Assembly (NCBI GenBank): GCA_035283845.1
Contig: DATESZ010000211.1
Location: 1 to 18,974, forward strand
DNA: 18,974 bases
From: DATESZ01 sp035283845
GTDB taxonomy: Bacteria > Desulfobacterota > Syntrophia > Syntrophales > JACQWR01
Direction of reading: 5' to 3'
Below are positions 6,912 through 14,297 of this stretch, piece after piece. The notes below the pieces were generated by a model. The model was not told where the DNA came from, ran no database searches, and worked only from the letters and a program-made list of their open reading frames with translations. The first letter of the stretch is position 1, and each line of letters starts with the position of its first letter. A program made the translations under genes and the position numbers.

Positions 6912-8501
6912 ATGAAGGAAACGAATCAGCCAAAACTTGATGTGTATCTCCCCTGGCTGGTTATTGTCTTTTCTATAACCGGACTGCTTATCGGCCGTTT
7001 CAGTACTGAGTTCGGTCCGTCCCTGGAATGGTGGATTCCCTACGGGCTCTTCCTCATGATTCTTCCATCGATGATAATGGTGGATCTAACGGAAATCGCC
7101 CACGCGCTCAAGGACAAAAAAAAATGCCTGCTCAGTTCATTTTTCAACTACTGTATAAACCCGTTTGTCGTCCTCCTCCTGGCGCGCCTTTTTCTCTCAC
7201 ATAATGAAAACCTGTACACCGGGTGGATTCTCGTCGGCATAGCGCCGGATATCGACCTGCTCCTGCTCTGGACATTTCTTGCACGGGGTAACAATTCGCT
7301 GAGCATCATGCTCGTCGCGATCAACGCCCTGCTATCCGTCTTCACGGTACCGCTGTTCATCCACCTTTTTCTCGGCAGCAATGTGTCATATGATCAACTC
7401 CTTGTCTTTCGTTCAATCCTCATCTATCTTATCCTGCCGCTCATCATCGGCGTTGCTCTGAGAAGGATGCTGACCTCCAAGCTGGGAGAACGGGGGCTCC
7501 GGGCTGCAAAGCCCTATCTTTTCGTCACCAGAAATTTCGGCATGATCTCCACCCTGATAGTCCTCTTCGCCTTGAAGGGCCATATTATTCTCGACAATCC
7601 GGGATGGGTGCTACTCATGGCCCTGCCGATCAGCATCTTTCTTTGCTTCACCTTCTCCATGGTGTTCCTGACCAGCCGGTTTTTCCGGTTCAACTACGAG
7701 GATTCGGTTGCCATTGCTTTTAACGGCACTGGGAGGAATTACGAGCTCTCTACGGCGATTGCACTATCAGCCTTCGGACCGAACGTTGCCGTTGCAACCA
7801 TCATCTATCCGTTGATAGACATCAATGTGATGTTCTTCATTGTGGGAAAGGTAAGGAAGTGCGGAGAGACTGCCCTGGCAGAAGATCGTGTGCCGGCGCG
7901 TCTCGGATATCCAGTGCTGCGATTCTTCCATGCAATCCGGCAGGGTATCTCAACAAGGGAACGCTCATGGAAAGATGCCTGTGACCTTGCCGACGTTTCG
8001 CTCAGGATGGACCGTCCCGATCTCGCCATGGAGCACTATACTGCCTTTGCCAGCGAGCACCCATCAGATCCAGCGGCCAATCTCGAGATTGCAAAACTCC
8101 ATGAACGGCTCCGCGACAACGATAGCGCACTCCGTCACCTGTATCGGTCCCTCGATGCTCAACCCAATAACGGAGAGATCCACTTCCGCATTGGCAAACT
8201 GCTCTTCGAAAGACAGGAATATGCAGAGGCATTACCGCACGTGATAAAGGCCGCCTCCCTTCGTCACCAGGCTGCTGATGCCTATCAACTGGCCGGCTCA
8301 GCTCAGCATGAACTCGGCAAAATCGATGAAGCGATCGTGTGCTACTTGAAGGCCGTGGCGCTCGATAGTTCCTGCAAAGGAAAATGCTACCGAATACTCG
8401 CATTGCTCCATGAGAAGACCGGGCGTATGGACGAGGCGGCACTCTATTACAAGTGGGCCATCAAGGATTCCCGTGGCAAGATGGCCGGGAAGGCAAGTTG
8501 A
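6912..8501 (+). CDS. ACR3/SBF-like transporter fused to TPR domain
   Basis: A two-part protein of 529 residues. Residues 12-312 form about ten hydrophobic helices of the bile acid:Na+ symporter / ACR3 superfamily, with family-like segments INPFVVLLLARLF (82-94), GWILVGIAP and FNGTGRNYELSTAIALSAFG (270-289). Residues 355-525 are soluble and contain about four TPR units (AMEHYTAFASEHP, ALRHLYRSLDAQPN, EAIVCYLKAVALD, EAALYYKWAIKD). Arsenite carriers of the ACR3 family have an essential Cys in the motif APCTAM and a Glu in a later LVEVP motif; here these read APDID (Asp113) and LIDIN (Asp303). Arsenite export is therefore unlikely and the substrate is unknown. I chose ATG 6912 because the extra 25 residues from 6837 do not resemble the family. 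No ars genes are nearby. The gene sits in an apparent insertion between topA and trmFO. Confidence 0.8.
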   Translation: MKETNQPKLDVYLPWLVIVFSITGLLIGRFSTEFGPSLEWWIPYGLFLMILPSMIMVDLTEIAHALKDKKKCLLSSFFNYCINPFVVLLLARLFLSHNENLYTGWILVGIAPDIDLLLLWTFLARGNNSLSIMLVAINALLSVFTVPLFIHLFLGSNVSYDQLLVFRSILIYLILPLIIGVALRRMLTSKLGERGLRAAKPYLFVTRNFGMISTLIVLFALKGHIILDNPGWVLLMALPISIFLCFTFSMVFLTSRFFRFNYEDSVAIAFNGTGRNYELSTAIALSAFGPNVAVATIIYPLIDINVMFFIVGKVRKCGETALAEDRVPARLGYPVLRFFHAIRQGISTRERSWKDACDLADVSLRMDRPDLAMEHYTAFASEHPSDPAANLEIAKLHERLRDNDSALRHLYRSLDAQPNNGEIHFRIGKLLFERQEYAEALPHVIKAASLRHQAADAYQLAGSAQHELGKIDEAIVCYLKAVALDSSCKGKCYRILALLHEKTGRMDEAALYYKWAIKDSRGKMAGKAS

Positions 8502-8600
8502 TCCAGAGGAAAGCGCGGTGGAACCAGCTTGTGACAAGAGGAATTCGGGAATTCCGTTTACTTAATTATTCAAATACAAATTTCCCTGTTTATTATTCCA

Positions 8601-8629
8601 TTGACACACAAGTCCGTTCTGCTTACACT
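8601..8629 (+). promoter_or_regulatory. Sigma70-like promoter of DUF6616 gene
   Basis: TTGACA at 8601-8606, a 17-base spacer and TACACT at 8624-8629 (4 of 6 consensus) lie 74 bases upstream of the chosen start of the small gene. The promoter occupies the region a longer TTG-started reading would claim as coding, which supports the downstream start. An inverted repeat GGAATTC-GG-GAATTCC at 8540-8555 lies upstream and could be an operator. Confidence 0.6.
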
Positions 8630-8664
8630 TCCTCCGTCAAAAAGTAATACCTTATCAGCACAAC

Positions 8665-8694
8665 TCGCCCGAAGGGCGATAATTGAAAAGGAGG
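8665..8694 (+). promoter_or_regulatory. Leader hairpin plus strong ribosome binding site
   Basis: TCGCCC-GAA-GGGCGA (8665-8679) forms a six-base-pair hairpin in the leader. It is followed after seven bases by AAAGGAGG (8687-8694), a near-perfect Shine-Dalgarno site eight bases before the ATG at 8703. This fixes the gene start. The hairpin may stabilise the transcript or modulate translation; no riboswitch class is recognised. Confidence 0.6.
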
Positions 8695-8702
8695 ATACTA
8701 TT

Positions 8703-9038
8703 ATGTACATATTTGTCGAACAGTGGAATGCTCGACCGGAATGGCTTGCCCTCTCTCAACAAGAGCGGGAGGAATACGTATCTAAGGTCGGACAGGCTAT
8801 TGAAGAACTTCTCAAAACCGGTATCGCAATCATGGGATTCGCCCTTAATGACTCAGACACATCACATAGAGCCGACTATCGCTATTTTTCCGTATGGACG
8901 TTGCCGAATAAAGAACTTGTGCAGCAGTTTGAACAAGCCATTGAGCAATCAGGCTGGTACCAATACTTTGAGCAGAAAAATACTCGGGGCGAGCTCATTC
9001 CACTTGATGCGACCCTTGGTGACATGATAAATCTCTGA
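8703..9038 (+). CDS. Small DUF6616-like protein (111 aa)
   Basis: A soluble 111-residue protein beginning MYIFVEQWNARPEWLALSQQ and containing YFSVWTLPNKELVQQFEQ and GWYQYFEQKN. The pattern of an aromatic N-terminal strand, a helix and a second half with YFxVW and GWYxYFEQ recalls the DUF6616 family, which looks like a small ferredoxin-like alpha/beta fold. No catalytic role is known to me. It has its own promoter (8601-8629), a leader hairpin and a strong ribosome binding site, so it is probably expressed independently of the transporter upstream and to a good level. It has no signal peptide or membrane segment. The family assignment rests on recollected sequence patterns and has not been checked by search. 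Confidence 0.7.
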   Translation: MYIFVEQWNARPEWLALSQQEREEYVSKVGQAIEELLKTGIAIMGFALNDSDTSHRADYRYFSVWTLPNKELVQQFEQAIEQSGWYQYFEQKNTRGELIPLDATLGDMINL

Positions 9039-9039
9039 A

Positions 9040-9309
9040 TGTTTAAAGTGTCGTGGCAAGCAGGGCTACAAAGTTGGCGATATTCGAGACGGGATCAGCA
9101 TTTCTATGCCGTGGAAACCTTTTCGCAAATCATTGGATGTGCAACTGCTCGTTATGCTTATAACCTATTGGGTAATATGGGGGATTGGCATACTGGGGTT
9201 CACCTTGGGAACAAAACAGCTTCAAAATCATTTATCAAAACGCAAACAGGCGGAAGAGGCTCTACAGGAGAGCGCGGCGCGCCGGAGGCGTGCCGCGAAC
9301 GGGGGATAG
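9040..9309 (+). pseudogene. Remnant of DUF3365-type membrane sensor protein
   Basis: Directly after the small gene, a frame open from 9031 reads CLKCRGKQGYKVGDIRDGIS, then MPWKPF, a hydrophobic helix (VQLLVMLITYWVIWGIGILG) and the linker KRKQAEEALQES, before ending in low-complexity arginine and alanine codons and a stop at 9309. This is the join expected in sensor kinases or cyclases that carry a periplasmic DUF3365 (Tll0287-like) haem domain: the end of the sensor domain, one transmembrane helix, then the ERKQAEEALRES-type lead into a PAS domain. The haem motif CxxCH is CLKCR here, so the ligand histidine is lost. Both the start of the sensor domain and the whole output half are missing. 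It is a gene relic, with an internal ATG at 9106 but no clear ribosome binding site. Confidence 0.65.
9274..9296 (+). other. GC-rich hairpin at end of sensor remnant
   Basis: GCGGCGCGCC and GGCGTGCCGC form a ten-base inverted repeat (nine of ten paired) around GGA. It starts just where the sensor remnant loses similarity to its family and 25 bases before trmFO. There is no T-run. It may mark a deletion or insertion junction, or be a transcriptional pause hairpin. Confidence 0.4.
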
Positions 9310-9320
9310 GTGAAGAAGCT

Positions 9321-10679
9321 ATGAAGCAGGCACAATCAGTTGCCGTCATAGGCGGCGGACTTGCCGGTTGTGAAGCGGCGTGGCAACTGCTTAAAAGAGG
9401 CCGCCGGGTCATTCTTTACGAAATGAAGCCTCACGTTTTTTCGCCGGCGCACAAATCACCGCAGTTGGCGGAACTTGTATGCAGCAACTCATTGCGATCC
9501 AACGCCCTGGAAAATGCCGTGGGACTCCTTAAAGAAGAGATGCGTCGTTTGGGATCGCTGATCATGGAAGCGGCGGACCTAAACTCAGTGCCCGCCGGAA
9601 GCGCCCTTGCTGTAGACAGGTCAAAGTTTTCCTGCTACATTGAAGACAGGCTTTTTTCTCAGGAAAACCTTGAAGTAATACGTGAAGAAGTCAGATATTT
9701 GCCTCAAAATATACCGGTAATTATAGCTACCGGTCCCCTCACCTCCCCTGCCCTTGCTCAGGACATATCCCTTCTGACAAAAAGCGAACATCTATATTTC
9801 TATGATGCCATTTCACCTATTATTGAAGGGGAATCCATAAACTGCGATCGGGTGTTTCGCGCCTCACGATACGAAGACGGTCCGGGAGATTACCTTAACT
9901 GCCCCATGGACAAAGATGACTACGAAAGGTTTCGGCAGGCGCTTATGGAAGGCCGGTGCGTCCCCCTCAACTCCTTTGAGGAACCGAAATGTTTTGAAGG
10001 ATGTCTTCCCATAGAAGTTCTTTCTTCAAGAGGACTGAATACCTTGGCCTTCGGGCCGATGAAGCCGGTAGGTCTCATTAACCCCAAAACGGGGAAACAA
10101 CCCTATGCGGTAGTACAGCTCCGTCAGGAAAACCTGTCGGCCTCCCTTTTTAACATGGTGGGATTTCAGACAAAATTATCCTGGCCGGAGCAGAAAAGAA
10201 TCTTCAGGAGCATACCGGGGCTGGAGGAGGCGGAATTTTTTCGCTACGGCAGCGTTCACCGTAACACCTTTATTAACTCCCCCGCCCTTCTGAAAAAGAC
10301 CCTGCAGCTTCGGACGGATGACCACATCTTCTTCGCCGGCCAGATAACGGGAGTGGAAGGTTACGTTGAGTCGGCGGCGGCGGGACTGATCGCCGGCCTT
10401 GGCGTCCACTGTATGTTATCGGGCAGGGATATGTCGCCGCCGCCGGAAACGACGGCCCATGGCGCGCTGTTAAGTTATATTGCCGGGAACAGCCATCGGG
10501 CATTTCAACCGATGAATGTCAATTTCGGGATATTCCCGCCTCTTGCTTCCAAAATTCCCAAAAAAGAAAGGGGAAGATATTACGCCGAACGGGCGCTTGC
10601 GGACCTGAAAGACTGGCTGGCAGAGTCAGGGCTGAGTCATGACTTGGCCGCGCGATTGAACCTGAACGCAGGGGAATGA
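9321..10679 (+). CDS. trmFO: tRNA (uracil-54-C5)-methyltransferase, folate-dependent
   Basis: A 452-residue TrmFO, which makes ribothymidine at tRNA position 54 using methylenetetrahydrofolate and FADH2. The N-terminal FAD-binding motif is VAVIGGGLAGCEAAW (7-21). The two family cysteines are Cys54 (ELVCSNSLRSNA) and Cys228 (FEGCLPIEVLSSRG), corresponding to Cys53 and Cys226 of the Bacillus subtilis enzyme. Later motifs LAFGPMKPVGL, FFAGQITGVEGYVES and YIAGNSHRAFQPMNVNFG are typical. I chose ATG 9321, preceded by AGGTGAAG, because it places the nucleotide-binding strand at the N-terminus as in the family; upstream sequence in the same frame belongs to the sensor remnant region. Length is usual. 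Its 3' end overlaps the convergent rlmD gene by 43 bases. Confidence 0.96.
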   Translation: MKQAQSVAVIGGGLAGCEAAWQLLKRGRRVILYEMKPHVFSPAHKSPQLAELVCSNSLRSNALENAVGLLKEEMRRLGSLIMEAADLNSVPAGSALAVDRSKFSCYIEDRLFSQENLEVIREEVRYLPQNIPVIIATGPLTSPALAQDISLLTKSEHLYFYDAISPIIEGESINCDRVFRASRYEDGPGDYLNCPMDKDDYERFRQALMEGRCVPLNSFEEPKCFEGCLPIEVLSSRGLNTLAFGPMKPVGLINPKTGKQPYAVVQLRQENLSASLFNMVGFQTKLSWPEQKRIFRSIPGLEEAEFFRYGSVHRNTFINSPALLKKTLQLRTDDHIFFAGQITGVEGYVESAAAGLIAGLGVHCMLSGRDMSPPPETTAHGALLSYIAGNSHRAFQPMNVNFGIFPPLASKIPKKERGRYYAERALADLKDWLAESGLSHDLAARLNLNAGE

Positions 10680-11887
10680 CAGAGAAGGCCGATCACTTCA
10701 ATATGACCGGTTTGAGGAAACATGTCCAGGGGTTGAAGTAATTTTAAGGAGAATCCGTTATCGACGAGATAACGGATATCTCTGGCCTGGGTCGAGGGAT
10801 TGCAGGAGATATAGACGATCTTTTTTGGCTGCATTTCCCTGATGGCATCAAGGACCTCCTTTCTGCAGCCGCTTCTGGGCGGATCGAGAACAACGACATC
10901 GGCAATCGCACCCCGTTTAAGCAATTTTTGCTTTATTGTGCCGCCCATATCTCCCTGGAAAAATACAGCATTAAGCAAGCCCCCTTCTTGGAGATTCCTT
11001 CGTGCACATTGCACGGCATCGCCATTGATTTCGACGCCCGTGACACTGCGGGCATGGGGAGCAATAAAAAGGGAAAAAAGCCCTGCACCGCAATAGCCGT
11101 CCAGAACCATCTCCACACCCGTAAGCCCGCAAAGCTCTGTAACTTTATCAACGAGCAGATCCACAAGGGAATTATTTACCTGAAAAAAACCCCTGTAGGG
11201 AACAATCAGACGCCTGTTTTTGGCGTTCCTCATCACAAAGACCGGTTCATCAGAATTACCACAGTCAAGATAATCTTCCCCCCCGGCAGCGGACCAGATT
11301 GTCTGTCTCTCATTTTTTATCGCCCTGCCGGAACGAAACAGGTTCTCCCGGAAGGCAAGGCAGGCACGGTTAATGCTCTCCTCCACAATCTCACATCGCT
11401 CAATGTCTAAGACACGGTCATCCGAGGCATTCATGAATCCCACTGCCGGTACGTCCCCTTCCTTCGCTATCCGGACATGATAATCCGCCTTGCCGCGATA
11501 ATTGGACCTTTCAGGAGATGGAATGATGTCCAGAAGGGGAGGCGATGCAAACTTGCCCAATCTTTCAAATATTTCCCGAACCTGCTTTTCTTTTATCTCA
11601 AGTTGGTGTTCATAAGCCACATGTTGCAATTGGCAGCCGCCACACTGGCCGAAATACCGGCACAACGGCGCCACCCTATGACGGGAAGGGGTCACTATCC
11701 TCTTTAACCTGCCGAGGGCAAATTTTTTTCTTACTTCGCCAATCTCCAATTCCGCTTCATCGCCAGTCACGGTAAAAGGCGCAAATACAACCATTCCCTT
11801 TACCCGTCCCACACCGGCGCCACCGAAAGCAACGGCATCAATCGTTATTTTCACTACCTCTCCTGCCTGCAAACTACTGATAGCCAT
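10637..11887 (-). CDS. rlmD: 23S rRNA (uracil-C5)-methyltransferase, RlmD/RumA family
   Basis: A 416-residue SAM-dependent RNA uracil-5-methyltransferase. Residues 1-62 form a TRAM domain (DAVAFGGAGVGRVKG). Cys76, Cys82, Cys85 and Cys165 match the four ligands of the family's [4Fe-4S] cluster (CRYFGQCGGC, ERCEI). The SAM site includes DGYCGAGLFS (263-272), with DPPRSGC at 335-341 and the catalytic nucleophile Cys362 in YISCNPSTQARD. The family includes RlmD (U1939), RlmC (U747) and dual-specificity RlmCD; the exact rRNA target cannot be decided from sequence. The last residues (after EVIGLL) extend beyond the usual end and are encoded within the opposite strand of trmFO. Upstream, only 34 bases separate the start from a mobile repeat element, so that element may affect its promoter. 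Confidence 0.92.
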   Translation of the reverse strand: MAISSLQAGEVVKITIDAVAFGGAGVGRVKGMVVFAPFTVTGDEAELEIGEVRKKFALGRLKRIVTPSRHRVAPLCRYFGQCGGCQLQHVAYEHQLEIKEKQVREIFERLGKFASPPLLDIIPSPERSNYRGKADYHVRIAKEGDVPAVGFMNASDDRVLDIERCEIVEESINRACLAFRENLFRSGRAIKNERQTIWSAAGGEDYLDCGNSDEPVFVMRNAKNRRLIVPYRGFFQVNNSLVDLLVDKVTELCGLTGVEMVLDGYCGAGLFSLFIAPHARSVTGVEINGDAVQCARRNLQEGGLLNAVFFQGDMGGTIKQKLLKRGAIADVVVLDPPRSGCRKEVLDAIREMQPKKIVYISCNPSTQARDIRYLVDNGFSLKLLQPLDMFPQTGHIEVIGLLCHSPAFRFNRAAKS

Positions 11888-11921
11888 TTGTCTTTTGAAC
11901 CCCTATGGAATCCATAAATTC

Positions 11922-12130
11922 TGACGAACTCGTAAAAAGTAAATTTCCCCTTCCCCCGGCGGGAGGGCCGTAATTATTTCCTTCCTTATCTCTCCCCCAC
12001 TTGTTAGGGGAGGTAGGAGGGGGTGAAGGGGAGGGGGAAATAACATCCGGAAATACGGTCACTTATCACCCCCACCCTAACCCTCCCCCATCAAGGGGGA
12101 GGAGATTTTGGACTTTTTACGAGACCGTCA
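11922..12130 (+). mobile_element. MITE-like element copy A (209 bp)
   Basis: A non-coding element between rlmD and the TraB gene. The left end is TGACGAACTCGTAAAAAGT (11922-11940) and the right end, read on the other strand, is TGACGGTCTCGTAAAAAGT (12112-12130): 17 of 19 bases match, including a perfect CTCGTAAAAAG core. It is flanked by ATTC on both sides (11918-11921 and 12131-12134), a 4-bp target duplication. The interior is C/G-run rich with hairpins and a four-G-run motif on the minus strand (12069-12089). Bases 12026-12130 match 18626-18730 at 104 of 105 positions. Relative to copy B it carries about 54 extra bases near the left end. It has no coding capacity, so movement would need a transposase encoded elsewhere. 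Confidence 0.85.
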
Positions 12131-12226
12131 ATTCTAGATTCTCTATCATTTCGTATTTTCCTTTACAAGTAATACGAATGCTGTTAATCATGCCAAATAT
12201 TACAGCGAAGGTTAAAAGAACGTATC

Positions 12227-13444
12227 ATGTGCGATGACAAAATTATCGAATGTATGAATGTTTCTTCTTTTTCGTTGTCCCGCAAACAGGAAGAGATGAA
12301 TGTGCACCGCCTGACTTGCGATGGGAAAGAGATCATCATCATAGGCACGGCTCATATCTCAAAAGAAAGTTCGGACCTCGTGGAACGGGTTATCACGCAT
12401 GAAAAACCAGATACGGTATGCGTGGAACTCTGTCCGATGCGCTTTGAAGCTCTCAAACAGAGAGACCAATGGAAGGATACGGACATTGTCAGGGTAATTC
12501 GTGAAAAGCGCACATCTTTATTGCTCTCCCAGCTTCTGTTGGCATCCCTTCAAAAAAAGATTGCGCAGAAATTCAATATAAATCCCGGCGAGGATATGTT
12601 GCGGGCAGTTACCAAGGCAGAAGAGATCAAATCGGAAATAGTGCTGGCCGACAGAGAAATACGCATCACACTCCTGCGGACCTGGCGGCGGATGCGTTTT
12701 TTCAGCAAAGTTAAACTGCTGCCGGAGATGTTTCTCTCTCTCTTCACCACGGAAGATATTACGGAAGAGGATATAGAGGAGCTAAAACAGCAAGACGCGC
12801 TGGAACTTGCCATGCGGGCAATATCTGAAAAATTGCCGGAAGTTAAAACTACGTTGATTGACGAGAGGGATCAGTACATGGCCCATGCCATCGGCGAGGC
12901 GCCGGGACGGAAAATCATCGCCGTGATGGGCGCCGGACATGTCGTCGGCGTTATGAATAATTTAGGAAAGGCCATCGATATCGAGCCGCTTCTTGAAATA
13001 CCGCCCGCAAGTCCCTGGCTGAGGATTATCGGCTGGGCTTTTCCACTCTTTATCTTTGGCATCTTCGTTGCGGGCTTCTTTTTATCCGGCCCGCGGGCAA
13101 GCATGAACATGATCCTGGGATGGTCGGCTGTAACTGCGTCTTTCTCCGGTCTTGGCGCCTTGCTGCTGCTGGCTCATCCTCTTACGATCATCGCCTCGGC
13201 CTTTGCCGCCCCCATAACCACGCTGCATCCGCTTATCGCCGCAGGTTGGGTGGCCGGGCTTACGGAAGCAACGGTCAGGAAGCCTAAGGTTGTAGACTTT
13301 CTCGATCTTGCCGCGGACATCACATCAGTCCGCGGATTTTTCAGGAACAAAATCACCCGCATATTGCTTCTTGTTGCTGTCGTCAATATTACTACTTCGA
13401 TGGGCACCTTCGTGGCCATACCAGTGATTATGAGGTTTTTTTAA
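12227..13444 (+). CDS. TraB/PrgY family membrane protein
   Basis: A 405-residue protein of the TraB/PrgY (TraB-GumN, Tiki-like) family. The N-terminal domain has the signature IIIIGTAHISKES with His43, then Glu67 in VCVELCPMRF; further on is IIAVMGAGHVVGV, the second conserved His region. From about residue 265 to the end are several hydrophobic segments (IIGWAFPLFIFGIFVAGFFL, GLGALLLLAHPLTII, ILLLVAVVNITTSMGTFVAI). In enterococci PrgY lowers sex-pheromone activity, and related Tiki proteins are metalloproteases; the bacterial chromosomal role is unknown. The start is uncertain: 12227 gives the longest form, while ATG 12254 or 12296 would remove a poorly conserved leader. An inverted repeat TCGTATT/AATACGA at 12151-12177 lies upstream and could be regulatory. 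It is followed 16 bases later by the rhomboid gene. Confidence 0.88.
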   Translation: MCDDKIIECMNVSSFSLSRKQEEMNVHRLTCDGKEIIIIGTAHISKESSDLVERVITHEKPDTVCVELCPMRFEALKQRDQWKDTDIVRVIREKRTSLLLSQLLLASLQKKIAQKFNINPGEDMLRAVTKAEEIKSEIVLADREIRITLLRTWRRMRFFSKVKLLPEMFLSLFTTEDITEEDIEELKQQDALELAMRAISEKLPEVKTTLIDERDQYMAHAIGEAPGRKIIAVMGAGHVVGVMNNLGKAIDIEPLLEIPPASPWLRIIGWAFPLFIFGIFVAGFFLSGPRASMNMILGWSAVTASFSGLGALLLLAHPLTIIASAFAAPITTLHPLIAAGWVAGLTEATVRKPKVVDFLDLAADITSVRGFFRNKITRILLLVAVVNITTSMGTFVAIPVIMRFF

Positions 13445-13460
13445 AGGATAAGGAATTGTC

Positions 13461-14294
13461 ATGCAATCTAAAGAAAGGAGCTCTCTCCTTTGCCCGAACT
13501 GCCGCAAATTGATCAGCGCCGATGAGCCGGTTTGCCCCTATTGCGGCCTATCGGGACCGGCCAAACGGAATTTCTTCCCAGGCAGGTTTTCCGGACTTTC
13601 CACAGACATCACGAAGACCTTAATCTACATAAATGCCGGATTTTACATGCTGTCGCTAATTTTAAGCTCCTCTCGACTTACCTTGTCTCCCCATCCCTTC
13701 ACCTTTCTGTCCCCATCCCAGGAGGGGTTGTTTATTCTGGGAGCAACGGGAACGGTTCCCATTGCCGGATTCGGGCGCTGGTGGACCCTTGTGTCCGCTT
13801 CCTTTCTTCACGGCGGACTGATGCATATCCTATTCAACATGCTGGCCCTCGCGCAATTAGGACCTTTTGTAACTCAAGAATTCGGTTTTAACCGTTTCGT
13901 CATAATTTACACCTTAACCGGCGTGGCAGGTTTCCTTCTATCTTTCCTGGCTGGAGTGCCCTTCACAATCGGCGCGTCAGCCAGCATCTGCGGGCTCATC
14001 GGCGCCATTTTATACTACGGAAAAGCGCGGGGCGGCTTTTACGGAGAGGCTATCTACAGACAGGCTATGGGGTGGATCGTGGGACTTGTCATCTACGGCC
14101 TCCTCTTCCCGGGAATCAACAACTGGGCGCATGGGGGAGGAGTCGTATCTGGCGTCGCCCTGGCGCGGATTTTAGGCTATTATGAGCGGGGCGGGGAAGC
14201 AATGGTTCATCAGATGCCGGCTGCCTGCTGCATAATCCTGACTTTGCTCATTTTATTTTGGGACCTTATCCAGGCCGCATCCCTTTATCTTTAA
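13461..14294 (+). CDS. Rhomboid intramembrane protease with zinc ribbon
   Basis: A 277-residue rhomboid serine protease that would cleave membrane proteins within or near the bilayer. Residues 11-28 form a zinc ribbon (CPNC...CPYC). The rhomboid core follows, with HGGLMHILFNM at 117-127, the catalytic Ser173 in GASASICGLIGA, and His224 in NWAHGGGVVSG. The usual glycine after the catalytic serine (GxSG) is alanine here, but the serine-histidine dyad is intact, so the enzyme is probably active. About six membrane segments are apparent, including FYMLSLILSS, FVIIYTLTGVAGFLL and a C-terminal CIILTLLILFWDLI. It lies 16 bases after the TraB gene and 3 bases before the diguanylate cyclase, so the three are probably co-transcribed. 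The ribosome binding site AAGGATAAGGA precedes the ATG at 13461. The substrate is unknown. Confidence 0.92.
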   Translation: MQSKERSSLLCPNCRKLISADEPVCPYCGLSGPAKRNFFPGRFSGLSTDITKTLIYINAGFYMLSLILSSSRLTLSPHPFTFLSPSQEGLFILGATGTVPIAGFGRWWTLVSASFLHGGLMHILFNMLALAQLGPFVTQEFGFNRFVIIYTLTGVAGFLLSFLAGVPFTIGASASICGLIGAILYYGKARGGFYGEAIYRQAMGWIVGLVIYGLLFPGINNWAHGGGVVSGVALARILGYYERGGEAMVHQMPAACCIILTLLILFWDLIQAASLYL

Positions 14295-14297
14295 AAC

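Noticed and set aside
6912..8501. Arsenite exporter Acr3
   Set aside because: The cysteine and glutamate required in ACR3 are both replaced by aspartate, and no ars genes are nearby.
8601..8702. Start of the DUF6616-type gene at TTG 8601
   Set aside because: That TTG is the -35 box of a promoter, and a strong ribosome binding site precedes ATG 8703.
9039..9320. 94-residue N-terminal extension of trmFO
   Set aside because: TrmFO starts directly at its FAD-binding strand. The extension overlaps the sensor relic in another frame, and ATG 9321 has its own ribosome binding site.
11941..12120. CRISPR array or tandem repeat in C/G-rich spacers
   Set aside because: The repeats are inverted arms within single elements with terminal repeats; there is no regular repeat-spacer pattern and no cas gene.
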